Below, one piece after another: positions 9,356-17,937 of a stretch of DNA of 64,000 nucleotides; position 1 is the first letter of the stretch, and the number at the start of each line of letters is the position of its first letter. The DNA lies in contig CALKXY010000011.1 of the NCBI GenBank assembly GCA_938003545.1, positions 1 through 64,000 on the forward strand. The letters are read 5' to 3'. Source of the stretch: an uncultured Caulobacterales bacterium. GTDB taxonomy: Bacteria > Pseudomonadota > Alphaproteobacteria > Caulobacterales > Maricaulaceae. The notes under the pieces were generated by a model that was not told the DNA's origin, searched no databases, and was given only the letters and a program-made list of their open reading frames with translations. A program made the translations under genes and the position numbers.

Positions 9356-9787
9356 ATGTTTCGGTTTGTGCTTGGATTAGCTTTTAGTTTCACCTTTGTT
9401 GGTCCTGCCTTTGCGAAACCTTCCGCGGAGACATCTCTTCTGACGCTATGTGATTCTTTCGGCGAAACGCGCAAGGAATGCCGGTGTTATTTTGACGAGG
9501 TGAGGGACATATATACGCCTGCGGACATAGAGCTTGCGGGCGGCGTTGCACGGGCGTTCATGAATGGCGAAGAGCCAGAGGCCATCGCGGCCTATGTCCT
9601 CCTGACGCGGAAAATTACGATTTCGCGGGCGAATGAACTTTATACGTTGGGAGATAAACATGCGCGCCGTGTTGGCAAAATGTGCGAAGATCCGAGCCAG
9701 AAAGAGACGCCAGAGATTAAAGCCAAGCGAAAGGCTATGAGCCAGCGTTTAGAGGAAATAAGCGCACGTTATCGCATTGGATCATAA
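9356..9787 (+). CDS. Small exported protein of unknown function
   Basis: 143 aa from the ATG at 9356, which follows GGAGG at 9347-9351. A TTG upstream in frame is a weaker start. The first 21 residues form a cleavable signal peptide ending AFA-KP. The mature part has four cysteines in its first half (CDSFGETRKECRCY region), so disulfides are likely in the periplasm, and a helical charged C-terminus. I do not recognise the family. It has its own upstream spacer and a bidirectional terminator after it. Confidence 0.75.
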   Translation: MFRFVLGLAFSFTFVGPAFAKPSAETSLLTLCDSFGETRKECRCYFDEVRDIYTPADIELAGGVARAFMNGEEPEAIAAYVLLTRKITISRANELYTLGDKHARRVGKMCEDPSQKETPEIKAKRKAMSQRLEEISARYRIGS

Positions 9788-9820
9788 GCGAGTACAAAGT
9801 CGCCCCAAAACACGTCATAA

Positions 9821-9856
9821 AAAAGCCGTCCCTGCCAAATGGCGGGGACGGCTTTT
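9821..9856. terminator. Bidirectional terminator between convergent genes
   Basis: AAAAGCCGTCCC and GGGACGGCTTTT form a long stem with A-run and T-run on opposite sides, so it can end both the exported-protein gene (+) and the TonB receptor operon (-). It lies in the 92-base convergent gap. Confidence 0.88.
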
Positions 9857-9879
9857 CTGTCTAAGGAAGGGGATAGACC

Positions 9880-11979
9880 TTAGAACGCTTTACGAACAGA
9901 GAAGCGGGCGTTGAGCGGCGCACCTGTCGAAATATTGTCGTTTGAATGAGCATCTGGGAAATAATCGATATCAAATAAGTTTTCGATATTTACCTGAAGG
10001 CGTAAGTCGTCTGACACATCATAATGCGCCGATGCATCAAAACGAGTGAAAGCAGGGACACGCACGGAGTTGTCCTCACGTACAAAGAAACCGGCTTGAT
10101 GCGTGACACCGCCGCCGACGCTGAAGCTCTCAGTGACTTCATATTGGCTCCAGAGTGAGAATGTGTGTTCTGGCGTTTGACGTGTGCGATTGCCGTCTAG
10201 GGGGCTACTTTCAAATCGAACTTCACCGTCCAAATAGGTGTAGCCCGTATTGATAGATAGTTTATCGATCAAATTGCCTTGAAGTTGAACTTCAAAGCCT
10301 TTTGTGTTGGAGCCTTCAACATTGACCTGATTGTCCTGATCGACAGCTGTATCTTGCGTGAGGAAGTCATCGCGGTCGAGTTCGAAAACAGCCGTTGTCA
10401 GGCTGAGGTCAGGGCGAATATCCCACTTTAATCCCAACTCACGGTTCTCAAAACCTTGTGGATTTGTTTGGCTGTTGGTGAGGTTTAACGTCAGGAACTG
10501 ATCGCCGGAACGCGGCAAGAATGTTTCGCTGTAGCTGGCGTAGATTGAGACGTTCTCTGCAGGCTTATAAATCGCGCCAAGGCGAGGGGAGATTTCCTCA
10601 TCTTTGCGGCTAAATGGTTCCCCGGCAATGATGTCATCAACGTCAATATCAAAACTGTCGTAACGTGCACCGAGGATGAGTTTGAATTGATCCGTTAGAT
10701 CGAGTTGGTCCTGCGCATAGACGGAAAATGTCGTGACCTCAGAGGCGCGATCACGGACAAGATTGGTGAACCCAAACGCTGGAATGACGAGCGGGTCGCT
10801 GAAGGGAATGAAAAGCTGATCATCGTTATTAGCGGCAAAAACATTATCCAAACGCGCATTTTCAGTATCTTGGGTGCCATATTCGACGCCAACCAAAACG
10901 GTGTGGCCCAATGCGCCCGTTTCAAACTCACCGATAAGGTTGCCTTGTAGGAAGAGGTTTTGCCGATCCGTTGTGTCGCGGTAGCCGTCGAGTTCGACTT
11001 GATCAAATGTACCGTCTGCGCCGACTTGGACTTCCTCGCTGGCGAAGAGGTTTTGATAGGCTTTGTCGTAATCCGCATATTGTGCGGAGACATTACCGCG
11101 AATATTATCAGAAAACTCGTGATCGGCGCGCGCGCGCAGGATGTGTGCTTGCAATGTAGTGAAATTCTCATCGGGTGAACCAAAAAAGGTATTATCAAAC
11201 CCTTTCAACGGAACATCTGCGCTACCTGTTAGGTTTTGTGATGGGACGCCGCGATCTACAACGCGATCATCATCCAAATACTCATATGAGAAATCGAGGA
11301 CAGTCTGCGGAGAGACTTCGAAGCGCGCGGTTGGATTGAAGCCAAATCGTGTGCCGTCAAAGAAATCACGGTGATAGTTTAGCTCTTCATAGAAAGCATT
11401 AAACCGTACGCCAGCCGTGTCTGTAATATCGTGATTGGTATCAACCGCGCCAGAAAATGCACCAAATGTATCAACAGAGGCATTCAGCACTGTAAATTGC
11501 TCGCCTAACTTTGCTTTTTTCGTCACGCGGTTGACGATACCGCCTGTGCCGCCGCGTCCAAAGAGTAACGCATTAGAGCCGCGAAGGATTTCAACCTGTT
11601 CAACATTATAGAGCGGCCGGAAATATTGGACGTCATCGCGTACGCCGTCTTGAAAGAAGTCAGCCGTTGTTTGTTGGCCGCGTATAATGATTGCATCGCG
11701 GTGACCTTCGCCTTGGGAGTTCGTTAGCCCAGGTGTGTATTGCGTGATGTCGCCGATATTTGTGAAGGCTTGATCCTCAATTTGAATGCGATCGACGATC
11801 GACAGGCTTTGCGGGACATTAATGATAGGCGTCGGTGTCTTCACGGCGTTCACTTTGTCGATCGACAGATATTGGCCTGTCACGATAATGACATCTTCAT
11901 CAGCAGTGTCTTGCGCAAAGGCAGAGGGCGCAAGCGCAAGCAGGAGTGCAGCGGCGCTACAAAGGGTCTTGTGGGACAT
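9880..11979 (-). CDS. TonB-dependent siderophore receptor
   Basis: 699-aa outer-membrane receptor. A signal peptide ends AFA-QD at about residue 22, followed by a TonB-box-like EDVIIVTG. The plug domain carries PQSLSIVDR and LRGSNALLFGRGGTGGIVNR, typical of the ferrichrome/catecholate siderophore receptor family. The barrel ends with an aromatic Phe (RKAF). Two Fur-box-like palindromes upstream imply repression by iron. It is preceded by a 61-aa ORF 8 bases upstream. No esterase, reductase or ABC transporter is adjacent, so the ligand cannot be named. Confidence 0.93.
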   Translation of the reverse strand: MSHKTLCSAAALLLALAPSAFAQDTADEDVIIVTGQYLSIDKVNAVKTPTPIINVPQSLSIVDRIQIEDQAFTNIGDITQYTPGLTNSQGEGHRDAIIIRGQQTTADFFQDGVRDDVQYFRPLYNVEQVEILRGSNALLFGRGGTGGIVNRVTKKAKLGEQFTVLNASVDTFGAFSGAVDTNHDITDTAGVRFNAFYEELNYHRDFFDGTRFGFNPTARFEVSPQTVLDFSYEYLDDDRVVDRGVPSQNLTGSADVPLKGFDNTFFGSPDENFTTLQAHILRARADHEFSDNIRGNVSAQYADYDKAYQNLFASEEVQVGADGTFDQVELDGYRDTTDRQNLFLQGNLIGEFETGALGHTVLVGVEYGTQDTENARLDNVFAANNDDQLFIPFSDPLVIPAFGFTNLVRDRASEVTTFSVYAQDQLDLTDQFKLILGARYDSFDIDVDDIIAGEPFSRKDEEISPRLGAIYKPAENVSIYASYSETFLPRSGDQFLTLNLTNSQTNPQGFENRELGLKWDIRPDLSLTTAVFELDRDDFLTQDTAVDQDNQVNVEGSNTKGFEVQLQGNLIDKLSINTGYTYLDGEVRFESSPLDGNRTRQTPEHTFSLWSQYEVTESFSVGGGVTHQAGFFVREDNSVRVPAFTRFDASAHYDVSDDLRLQVNIENLFDIDYFPDAHSNDNISTGAPLNARFSVRKAF

Positions 11980-11987
11980 GAGGCTAA

Positions 11988-12173
11988 TTATCTCTTTTGG
12001 TGAGGTAGGGTTGTGCGGTCATTACTGACTGCGTTTTGTACTGTGGGGATGAGGGCAGCTTCGCGGGCCATAATCAAAGCGTCTTGCACGGCATCGGAAA
12101 ACGTATCGTTATCTTGACGGCAATCTGCCGTCATCAACTGCGTTAGAACCGAAGCGCGTGTTTGTATGATCAT
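11988..12173 (-). CDS. 61-aa leader ORF ahead of the TonB receptor
   Basis: Small soluble protein with no recognised domain. The start is supported by AGAGGG six bases upstream on the minus strand. Its stop is 8 bases before the receptor ATG, so the two share a transcript and are probably translationally linked. A Fur-like box lies just upstream. Candidate roles are a regulatory leader or an iron-responsive small protein. Both are inference. Confidence 0.55.
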   Translation of the reverse strand: MIIQTRASVLTQLMTADCRQDNDTFSDAVQDALIMAREAALIPTVQNAVSNDRTTLPHQKR

Positions 12174-12184
12174 CTGAACCCTCT

Positions 12185-12199
12185 TGCGAATAATTCTTA
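12185..12199 (-). promoter_or_regulatory. Imperfect Fur-like box near the leader ORF
   Basis: TGCGAATAATTCTTA shares eleven bases with the perfect palindrome 64 bases further upstream. It lies only 12 bases ahead of the leader ORF start, so a bound repressor would cover the ribosome site or the initial transcribed region. Confidence 0.5.
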
Positions 12200-12248
12200 A
12201 TTACGAAATCTCACTAGAGAGACTAAGAATGAGTTGCAAGCCCTAAGT

Positions 12249-12263
12249 TGCGAATAATTCGCA
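12249..12263 (-). promoter_or_regulatory. Fur box (perfect palindrome)
   Basis: TGCGAATAATTCGCA is a perfect 7-1-7 palindrome and fits the alphaproteobacterial Fur/Mur pattern TGCxAATxATTxGCA. It lies 75 bases upstream of the leader ORF and 270 bases ahead of the siderophore receptor, so iron repression of the operon is likely. Confidence 0.75.
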
Positions 12264-12341
12264 TAAAGGCAGATCGTTTCAAATCCGTGCGCAATTTTGC
12301 AAAAGTGAAAATGTAAGGGTGTTTGGAGGCTGCAAATTGAA

Positions 12342-12417
12342 TGGTGGGCGGTAACGGGTTCGAACCGCTGACCCTCTCGGTGTAAACGAGATGCTCTACC
12401 AGCTGAGCTAACCGCCC
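12342..12417 (-). tRNA. tRNA-Val (anticodon TAC)
   Basis: A standard cloverleaf on the minus strand. The acceptor stem GGGCGGT pairs with ACCGCCC, the D-arm contains GCTC/GAGC, the anticodon loop TTTACAC gives TAC, the T-arm has GGTTCGAACC, and CCA is encoded. 76 nt including CCA. Confidence 0.97.
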
Positions 12418-12511
12418 GACGCATTCAATTGCGAAACAGGCTTATACGTATTTTGCGAACACATGCAATTACTCTATGACGTTTTAACGCATCAAAATTT
12501 GAGCTGTTTAC

Positions 12512-12865
12512 ATGGACATACATATTACGACTGAGGCCTTAGCCCTTCCAGGTGCTTATATGACGGAACAATGGGGCGGGGCGCATGTGTTCAAAGTCGG
12601 CACGCAGACTAAATTTAAGATGTTTGCGATTCTTCGGCCCGGTGCAAATCGCCTGACGGTGAAGGCGCCGGACGCAGAGATTCGCGCAATGTTGTTCGAA
12701 GTTGGCGTCGCAGAGGCTCATTCTCATCTTAAACGCGGGAATTGGATGGTCTTATTACTGGATAGGCTCGATCAAGATGACGTTATTGAGCGGATGGAAG
12801 CCTCATATAACACGGTTTTTACGGCCTTACCTAAGTCTGTGAGGGAGGGTTTAGCGTCAGGGTGA
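12512..12865 (+). CDS. MmcQ/YjbR family protein
   Basis: 117-aa small cytoplasmic protein of the YjbR/MmcQ fold (double wing with a CyaY-like sheet). The family pattern LPGAYMTEQWG at 12-22 followed by HVFKVGTQTKFKMFAIL is clear, as is the late NWMVLLLD segment. Members are sometimes called DNA-binding proteins, but the molecular role is not established. It lies between two divergent tRNA genes and appears monocistronic. Confidence 0.85.
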   Translation: MDIHITTEALALPGAYMTEQWGGAHVFKVGTQTKFKMFAILRPGANRLTVKAPDAEIRAMLFEVGVAEAHSHLKRGNWMVLLLDRLDQDDVIERMEASYNTVFTALPKSVREGLASG

Positions 12866-12937
12866 ATAAAACTGAGAAAACGCGCATTTCCGCGTTGACC
12901 AAAGCGAACCTCATAGCTAATAGCCCCTCACATCTTA

Positions 12938-13014
12938 GCGGGTGTAGCTCAGTTGGTTAGAGCGCTGGCCTGTCACGCCAGAGGCCGCGGGTTCGAGTCC
13001 CGTCACTCGCGCCA
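12938..13014 (+). tRNA. tRNA-Asp (anticodon GTC)
   Basis: A standard 77-nt cloverleaf. Acceptor GCGGGTG pairs with CACTCGC (one G-U pair), the anticodon loop CTGTCAC gives GTC, the T-arm is GGGTTCGAGTCCC, and CCA is encoded. A terminator follows. Confidence 0.97.
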
Positions 13015-13048
13015 TTTTCTTTTGAGAAAATGGTATTAAGATTAAAAC

Positions 13049-13078
13049 GCCTCGATCTTCGGATCGGGGCTTTTTTTT
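13049..13078 (+). terminator. Intrinsic terminator after tRNA-Asp
   Basis: GCCTCGATC and GATCGGGGC pair over 9 bp (one G-U pair) around a TTCG tetraloop, followed by eight Ts. An upstream ATG-like start for dusA at 13077 would overlap this T-run, which argues for the later start at 13134. Confidence 0.92.
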
Positions 13079-13133
13079 GGTTAATTTAAAATCGCTGGCC
13101 TTGAGTTTTATACGGATCGTCATATCAAAGCGC

Positions 13134-14120
13134 ATGACGTTAACCCCTAACATCTCTGTTGCCCCCATGATGGACTGGACGGATCGGCATTGCCGTTGGT
13201 TTCATCGACAGCTTTCCGCACATACGCGCCTTTATACCGAAATGGTCGTGGCCGATGCGGTGATTCATGGCCCGCGCGATCATTTGCTAGGCTTTCATGA
13301 TGTTGAGCACCCCGTTGCCCTGCAAATTGGCGGTAGTGATCCTGCGAAGCTGGCGCAGGCGACAGAGATTGGCGCAGAGTATGGCTATGACGAGATCAAT
13401 TTGAACATTGGGTGTCCGTCAGACCGTGTCCAAGCGGGACGGTTCGGCGCGTGCCTGATGGCAGAACGCGATCTGGTGGCCGAGTGTTTTACAGCGATGA
13501 GCCGCGCCACAGACGCAGAGGTCACCGTGAAATGTCGTCTTGGGATTGATGATCAAGATGTCCATGCGGAGCTCCCGCGTTTCATCGAGACGGTTGCGAG
13601 TGCAGGCTGTAAAACCTTCATCATCCATGCGCGCAAAGCGTGGTTGAAAGGCTTGTCGCCTAAAGACAACCGTACAATTCCGCCCATTGATTACGAACTT
13701 GTCCACGCGATGAAAGTTCGGTTTCCCGAATTGGACATTATCGTGAATGGCCAACTCAGCGATATTCCGCATGCGGATGAGGTTATGAATGGGCGTCTGG
13801 ACGGTGCGATGTTTGGTCGTTCGGCCTATAATACGCCTTGGATATTGACTGATGTTGATGCGCGCTGGTTTGGTTCGGACACATATCAGCCGTCGCGCCT
13901 TGAAATCGCAGAGCGATTGATCGGCTATGCTGAGGCACAAGAAAAAATAGATCCGTCGACTAAGGCGCTCATCCGTCACATCATGGGACTTTTCTCAGGA
14001 GAGGTTGGTGCGCGGATTTGGCGTCGGACCTTGTCCGAGACGATGGCAACAAAAGTTCCGCCGTCGCACGTCTTGCGAGCAGGTGTAGCCGTGATGCAGG
14101 ACGTTGCGCGCGCGGCATAA
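13134..14120 (+). CDS. dusA: tRNA-dihydrouridine synthase A
   Basis: FMN-dependent enzyme that reduces uridines 20/20a in tRNA D-loops. 328 aa from the chosen start. The opening motif SVAPMMDWTDRHCR matches the DusA TIM barrel. The catalytic Cys is in FGACLM after NLNIGCPSDRVQ, and the HARKAWLKGLSP segment is diagnostic of DusA. An in-frame start at 13077 lies inside the upstream terminator, so 13134 is preferred; neither has a strong ribosome site. The stop TAA overlaps the ATG of the next gene by one base. Confidence 0.93.
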   Translation: MTLTPNISVAPMMDWTDRHCRWFHRQLSAHTRLYTEMVVADAVIHGPRDHLLGFHDVEHPVALQIGGSDPAKLAQATEIGAEYGYDEINLNIGCPSDRVQAGRFGACLMAERDLVAECFTAMSRATDAEVTVKCRLGIDDQDVHAELPRFIETVASAGCKTFIIHARKAWLKGLSPKDNRTIPPIDYELVHAMKVRFPELDIIVNGQLSDIPHADEVMNGRLDGAMFGRSAYNTPWILTDVDARWFGSDTYQPSRLEIAERLIGYAEAQEKIDPSTKALIRHIMGLFSGEVGARIWRRTLSETMATKVPPSHVLRAGVAVMQDVARAA

Positions 14121-14968
14121 TGGAGCAAATTTTCACGCATTGGCCTTTGATCTTAGCCCTCCTAGCCGTGGGCGGCGTTGCGGGGCTAACGTCTGGCCTG
14201 TTCGGAATTGGCGGCGGTGCCGTAATGGTTCCGGCTTTATTCTATGCATTTACTGAGCTTGGCGTGCCGGAGCATTTGGTTATGCATTGTGCCATTGCGA
14301 CGAGCGCGGCCGTTATTATTCTAAATGCTAGTCGGTCGACAAAAGCGCATCATGATCGCGATGCCGTGGATGTGTCATTGGTCTGGCCGCGCAGAAAATG
14401 GTGGCAGAGCTACGGCCTTTGGATCGGGGTCGGCTCTTTCATTGCGGCCATATGGATTGCCCCTCAGTTGTCTAATGTCGTTTTGACTCGGATTTTCGCG
14501 GGGGTTGCCGTTCTCGTTGCGCTGCAGTTTATTTTTGGACGTCCCAATTTTGTTCTACGCGATACTGTTCCGCGCGGACCTGCGCCAATGATTGCGGGTG
14601 GCTCTGTTGGCGTTTTGTCTTCCCTCATGGGGATTGGTGGCGGCTCGTTATCTGTGCCGTTACTTTCGCTCTGCGGCGTGCCTATTCACCGCGCGATTGG
14701 AACCGCTGCAGCCTTTGGGCTTTTTATCGCAGTGCCCGCGACCATTGGTTTCATCTTGAGCGGATGGAGTGTTTCGGGACGGCCATTTGGATCACTGGGT
14801 TATGTGAACGGGTTGGGCTTTGCGTTGATCACACTGGCAGCGTGGCCAATGGTGCCATTGGGCGCAAAACTCGCGCATAAAATGGATGCAACATTATTGC
14901 GCCGTGTGTTTGGAATATGTTTGGCTTTGGTCGCGGTAAATATGGCCCGCAAGACAGGGGTGTTCTAA
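14120..14968 (+). CDS. TauE/SafE family membrane exporter
   Basis: 282-aa inner-membrane protein with about eight helices. Two internal repeats carry the family glycine motif: SGLFGIGGGAVMVP in the first half and SSLMGIGGGSLSVP in the second. Family members move sulfite, sulfoacetate or other organic anions out of the cell. The substrate here is unknown. The ATG overlaps the dusA stop (TAATG), so translation is coupled. It ends a few bases from a convergent protease gene. Confidence 0.88.
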   Translation: MEQIFTHWPLILALLAVGGVAGLTSGLFGIGGGAVMVPALFYAFTELGVPEHLVMHCAIATSAAVIILNASRSTKAHHDRDAVDVSLVWPRRKWWQSYGLWIGVGSFIAAIWIAPQLSNVVLTRIFAGVAVLVALQFIFGRPNFVLRDTVPRGPAPMIAGGSVGVLSSLMGIGGGSLSVPLLSLCGVPIHRAIGTAAAFGLFIAVPATIGFILSGWSVSGRPFGSLGYVNGLGFALITLAAWPMVPLGAKLAHKMDATLLRRVFGICLALVAVNMARKTGVF

Positions 14969-15528
14969 AGCCGCAATAGCAATGCATTTGGTGTGGCTTT
15001 AACTTCTTGCAATTGTCCCAACCATGTCATGCCAAGTAAGGAGGTTTCTAGGCCTTTAGGTATGACAAAGGCTTCGACATCGCGCAGCATAATGCCGCCC
15101 AAGGCGACTTGATCTAATGTCACACGCGCGGCAAGGATTCGCCCGCCTGCCGTACTGATTGGGACATTATAAACAAGGTTGCGGTCTTTAATCCCAGCTT
15201 TGCGGGCATCTGTCAGAGTGAGAGCAATGGCCGATGCGCCAGTATCGACAAGGAAGTCGACATAGCCTGAATTTACGCGGCCTTTGTAATGATACTGTCC
15301 AGAGCGAGGGTCTTTTGGTATCGACAAGGCTGAGGCTGATTTACGGACGGTCGGGCGCGGGGTGGCGACCGGACGCGTTTTCTGTGCTGATGCCTCTTCT
15401 TCGGCCATGATTTTCACGAGCTTATCCGCATACATCTGACGTCTGTCTTCTCTGAAATCGATGTAGAATACGATGGCTAAAGCCATCGCTGCGACAGAGA
15501 TAATGTTTGTAATGAGTTTTGCGGACAT
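14965..15528 (-). CDS. Membrane-anchored retropepsin-like aspartic protease
   Basis: 187 aa. One N-terminal transmembrane helix (about 5-23) is followed by an Ala/Pro-rich linker and a clan AA aspartic protease domain. The active-site motif VDTGAS has Asp95, and the later SLLGMTWLGQL matches the family. This is the single-domain, TIGR02281-like bacterial type that dimerises like retroviral protease and is thought to act in the periplasm. It is convergent with the TauE gene, with the ends overlapping by 4 bases. Substrates are unknown. Confidence 0.87.
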   Translation of the reverse strand: MSAKLITNIISVAAMALAIVFYIDFREDRRQMYADKLVKIMAEEEASAQKTRPVATPRPTVRKSASALSIPKDPRSGQYHYKGRVNSGYVDFLVDTGASAIALTLTDARKAGIKDRNLVYNVPISTAGGRILAARVTLDQVALGGIMLRDVEAFVIPKGLETSLLGMTWLGQLQEVKATPNALLLRL

Positions 15529-15663
15529 AAAATGCTCTTATCAGGCAGAATTTGAAAAGAATTTAAGGCGGCAGGGTTCTATGTCACGTATTGCAAATAG
15601 GGTTAAAAATTTGATTCTTTTGAAGAATGCTCCGGGTGCTTACCTGGGTTGGAGAGCCGAGAC

Positions 15664-16659
15664 ATGACAGAGATAGAACAAACGGGCGCAAAACCCGCTG
15701 ATCGTCCTTTTGATGATATCCGGGCTTTGGTCACAACGATGCCGTCTTTGTCAGAAGGTTTCACATCCGATGTATCAACATATGCGGGTAAGCTCGGACG
15801 AGGCTTGCATCCACTCGGACGGTTAGAAGGACCTTTGAACGCAATTGCGCATTGGCAGGACAGTCCTGCGCCGCGCTTGGCACGCCCATTGATCGCTGTA
15901 TTTGCGGGGACACATGGGGTCGCTAAAAATCTTTCCGACAAGGATATTATCGCGCAATCAAAAGCGCGCGTCGCCAGCTTGACCGAAGGCACCGCTGCTG
16001 TACGGGGGATCGCAGGCGAATTAGGCGCCGCTTTCAAGGTTTACGAATTTGGGTTGGACTACCCGAGCGAAGATTTCACGAAAGGCGCGAGCCTGTCGGA
16101 GCGGGACTGCGCCGCTGCAATTGCATTCGGCATGGAAGTCGTTGCCGAGGGGGCAGATGTGATTGTCCTTGGCGCGGCAGGGTTAGGCGCGGCCACGGCG
16201 GCTGCGACAATGAATATTGCGCTATTTGGCGGGGCTGCAAATTATTGGGCTGGCGGTGAGGGGGCTGAGGCACGTATTAAAGCCGTTGAAGCAGGTATAA
16301 ATACCCATCGCGGCGAGACAGCTGATCCTCTGGAAGCTCTGCGTTTATTTGGTGGGCGTGACATCGCGGGCTTGGTCGGCGCAATCATCGCGGCACGTCA
16401 TCAACGTATTCCAGTCCTGTTGGATGGATATGTTAGCTGCGCGGCGGCTGCGATTCTGCATGCTATTGATCCTGGCGCGACAGATCATTGCCAAGCCTCA
16501 CATCTATCAGCTGAACCTGCGCATGATGCATTGCTGTCTCATCTTGATCTCACGCCGATCCTCGACCTTGGCGTAAATATTGGCGATGGGACGGGCGGGG
16601 CACTGGCCTTGTCTGTCCTTAAAGCGGCTGCGGCCGGATTGACGAGTTTGAAAGACTAA
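15664..16659 (+). CDS. CobT-like phosphoribosyltransferase homologue lacking catalytic glutamates
   Basis: 331 aa, starting at the ATG that follows GGAGAG by 7 bases. The overall match is to nicotinate-nucleotide:dimethylbenzimidazole phosphoribosyltransferase (lower-ligand step of cobalamin synthesis): HPLGRLEGPLNAIA near the start and a C-terminal NIGDGTGGALAL. From memory of CobT, one catalytic Glu sits in GEMGIGNTT and another in LGEGTGA. Here the first position reads GAAGLGAAT (Ala171) and the second is Asp308. Activity as a normal CobT is therefore doubtful. Leucine dehydrogenase follows after 2 bases. No other cobalamin gene is nearby. Confidence 0.75.
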   Translation: MTEIEQTGAKPADRPFDDIRALVTTMPSLSEGFTSDVSTYAGKLGRGLHPLGRLEGPLNAIAHWQDSPAPRLARPLIAVFAGTHGVAKNLSDKDIIAQSKARVASLTEGTAAVRGIAGELGAAFKVYEFGLDYPSEDFTKGASLSERDCAAAIAFGMEVVAEGADVIVLGAAGLGAATAAATMNIALFGGAANYWAGGEGAEARIKAVEAGINTHRGETADPLEALRLFGGRDIAGLVGAIIAARHQRIPVLLDGYVSCAAAAILHAIDPGATDHCQASHLSAEPAHDALLSHLDLTPILDLGVNIGDGTGGALALSVLKAAAAGLTSLKD

Positions 16660-16661
16660 AT

Positions 16662-17720
16662 ATGTTTGATCACCCCGATTTTGACGATCACGAAGGCGTA
16701 CATGTCTTCCGTGATGCTAAGACAGGCTTGCGGGCCATTATTGCCGTTCACAATACGAATCGTGGACCCGGCGCGGGCGGTACGCGGTTCTGGTCATATG
16801 CTGATCCGAAGGATGCGATGACAGACGCGCTGCGCCTCTCAAAAGCGATGAGCTTTAAGAACGCTATGGCGGGTCTTGAACTTGGTGGCGGGAAGGCTGT
16901 GATTCTGCGACCTGAGGGCGATTTCGACCGTGATGCCTTGTTTGCGGCCTATGGCCGAGCCGTAGAAGCGGTTGGTGGTCGATATATTACGGCAGAAGAT
17001 GTCGGCGTTTCGCCGTCGGATATGCGTGTGATTAAAACGCAAACAGATCATGTTGCAGGCCTTGATGAAGGGCCAGCTGCGTCGGGTGATCCATCCCCTG
17101 TAACTGCTGATGGCGTTTTTCGCGGTATAAAGGTCGCGGTTCGTCATGCGATGGGGCTTGAATCGCTAAAAGGCTTGCGTGTGGCGGTTCAAGGGCTTGG
17201 ACATGTGGGATATGGCCTCTGTGGACATCTCCACGAAGCGGGGGCTCACTTAATTGTGACAGATATTAACGAGACCGTCCTAGCGCAGGCCAAACAAGAA
17301 TTTGGGGCTGTTGTTGTTGAGCCTGATGAAATTTATTCTGTTGCGGCAGATGTTTTCGCGCCTTGTGCGCTGGGCGGTGCTGTTTCTGAGGTCACTTTAC
17401 CGACGATACGTGCGTCCATCATTGCTGGAGCCGCGAATAACCAACTTGCGACGCCTGAGATGGCGGAAGCCTGCCGTCAGCGCGGTATCCTATATGCACC
17501 AGACTATGTGATTAATGCGGGTGGGATCATTAATGTGGCTGCAGAAGTCAGTGGGGCTTACGATTTAAATTGGGTTAGTAAAAAGCTAGAAGGCCTTGAA
17601 AATACTTTAAAATTAGTCTTCGAACGTGCGGATGAACAAGGTGTCGCCACAACAGTTATTGCAGATGCGATGGCTCGCGAACGTATGGCTGAAAAACGCC
17701 CGTCTGAGGGTCTCGGTTGA
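16662..17720 (+). CDS. Leucine dehydrogenase (Glu/Leu/Phe/Val dehydrogenase family)
   Basis: 352-aa NAD-dependent amino-acid dehydrogenase that oxidatively deaminates branched-chain amino acids. The catalytic region GPGAGGTRFW and AMSFKNAMAGLELGGGKAVI holds the two conserved lysines. The nucleotide-binding fingerprint VQGLGHVGYGL comes later. Length is typical. Its ATG lies 2 bases after the CobT-like stop, so the two are co-transcribed. A role in leucine or valine breakdown is likely; substrate preference cannot be read from the sequence. Confidence 0.9.
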   Translation: MFDHPDFDDHEGVHVFRDAKTGLRAIIAVHNTNRGPGAGGTRFWSYADPKDAMTDALRLSKAMSFKNAMAGLELGGGKAVILRPEGDFDRDALFAAYGRAVEAVGGRYITAEDVGVSPSDMRVIKTQTDHVAGLDEGPAASGDPSPVTADGVFRGIKVAVRHAMGLESLKGLRVAVQGLGHVGYGLCGHLHEAGAHLIVTDINETVLAQAKQEFGAVVVEPDEIYSVAADVFAPCALGGAVSEVTLPTIRASIIAGAANNQLATPEMAEACRQRGILYAPDYVINAGGIINVAAEVSGAYDLNWVSKKLEGLENTLKLVFERADEQGVATTVIADAMARERMAEKRPSEGLG

Positions 17721-17765
17721 CAGTCACGGGCGACGTCCTAATAGGCGCGCACGTCAAAACTTGAC

Positions 17766-17840
17766 GGTCGATTAGCTCAGTGGGAGAGCACTGCCTTCAC
17801 ACGGCAGGGGTCACTGGTTTAATCCCAGTATCGCCCACCA
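17766..17840 (+). tRNA. tRNA-Val (anticodon CAC), with aberrant positions
   Basis: 75 nt with encoded CCA. Anticodon stem CTGCC/GGCAG encloses loop TTCACAC, giving CAC for GTG codons. Two features are unusual. Acceptor position 3 is T opposite C (GGTCGAT against ATCGCCC), and the T-loop reads TTTAATC, so the near-universal C56 is T. The D-loop is short. It may be a functional but weak isoacceptor or a decaying copy; the TAC isoacceptor at 12.3 kb can read GTG too. Confidence 0.8.
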
Positions 17841-17937
17841 GATAATTGACCCCGAAACTGGATATTATACAGCGCGACCATAATCCTAACCCAGACATTT
17901 CTACGCTCGACTTCACTGTCATAAACTGCAACATTTT

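Noticed and set aside
13077-13133. Upstream start for dusA
   Set aside because: It falls in the T-run of the tRNA-Asp terminator and has no ribosome site.
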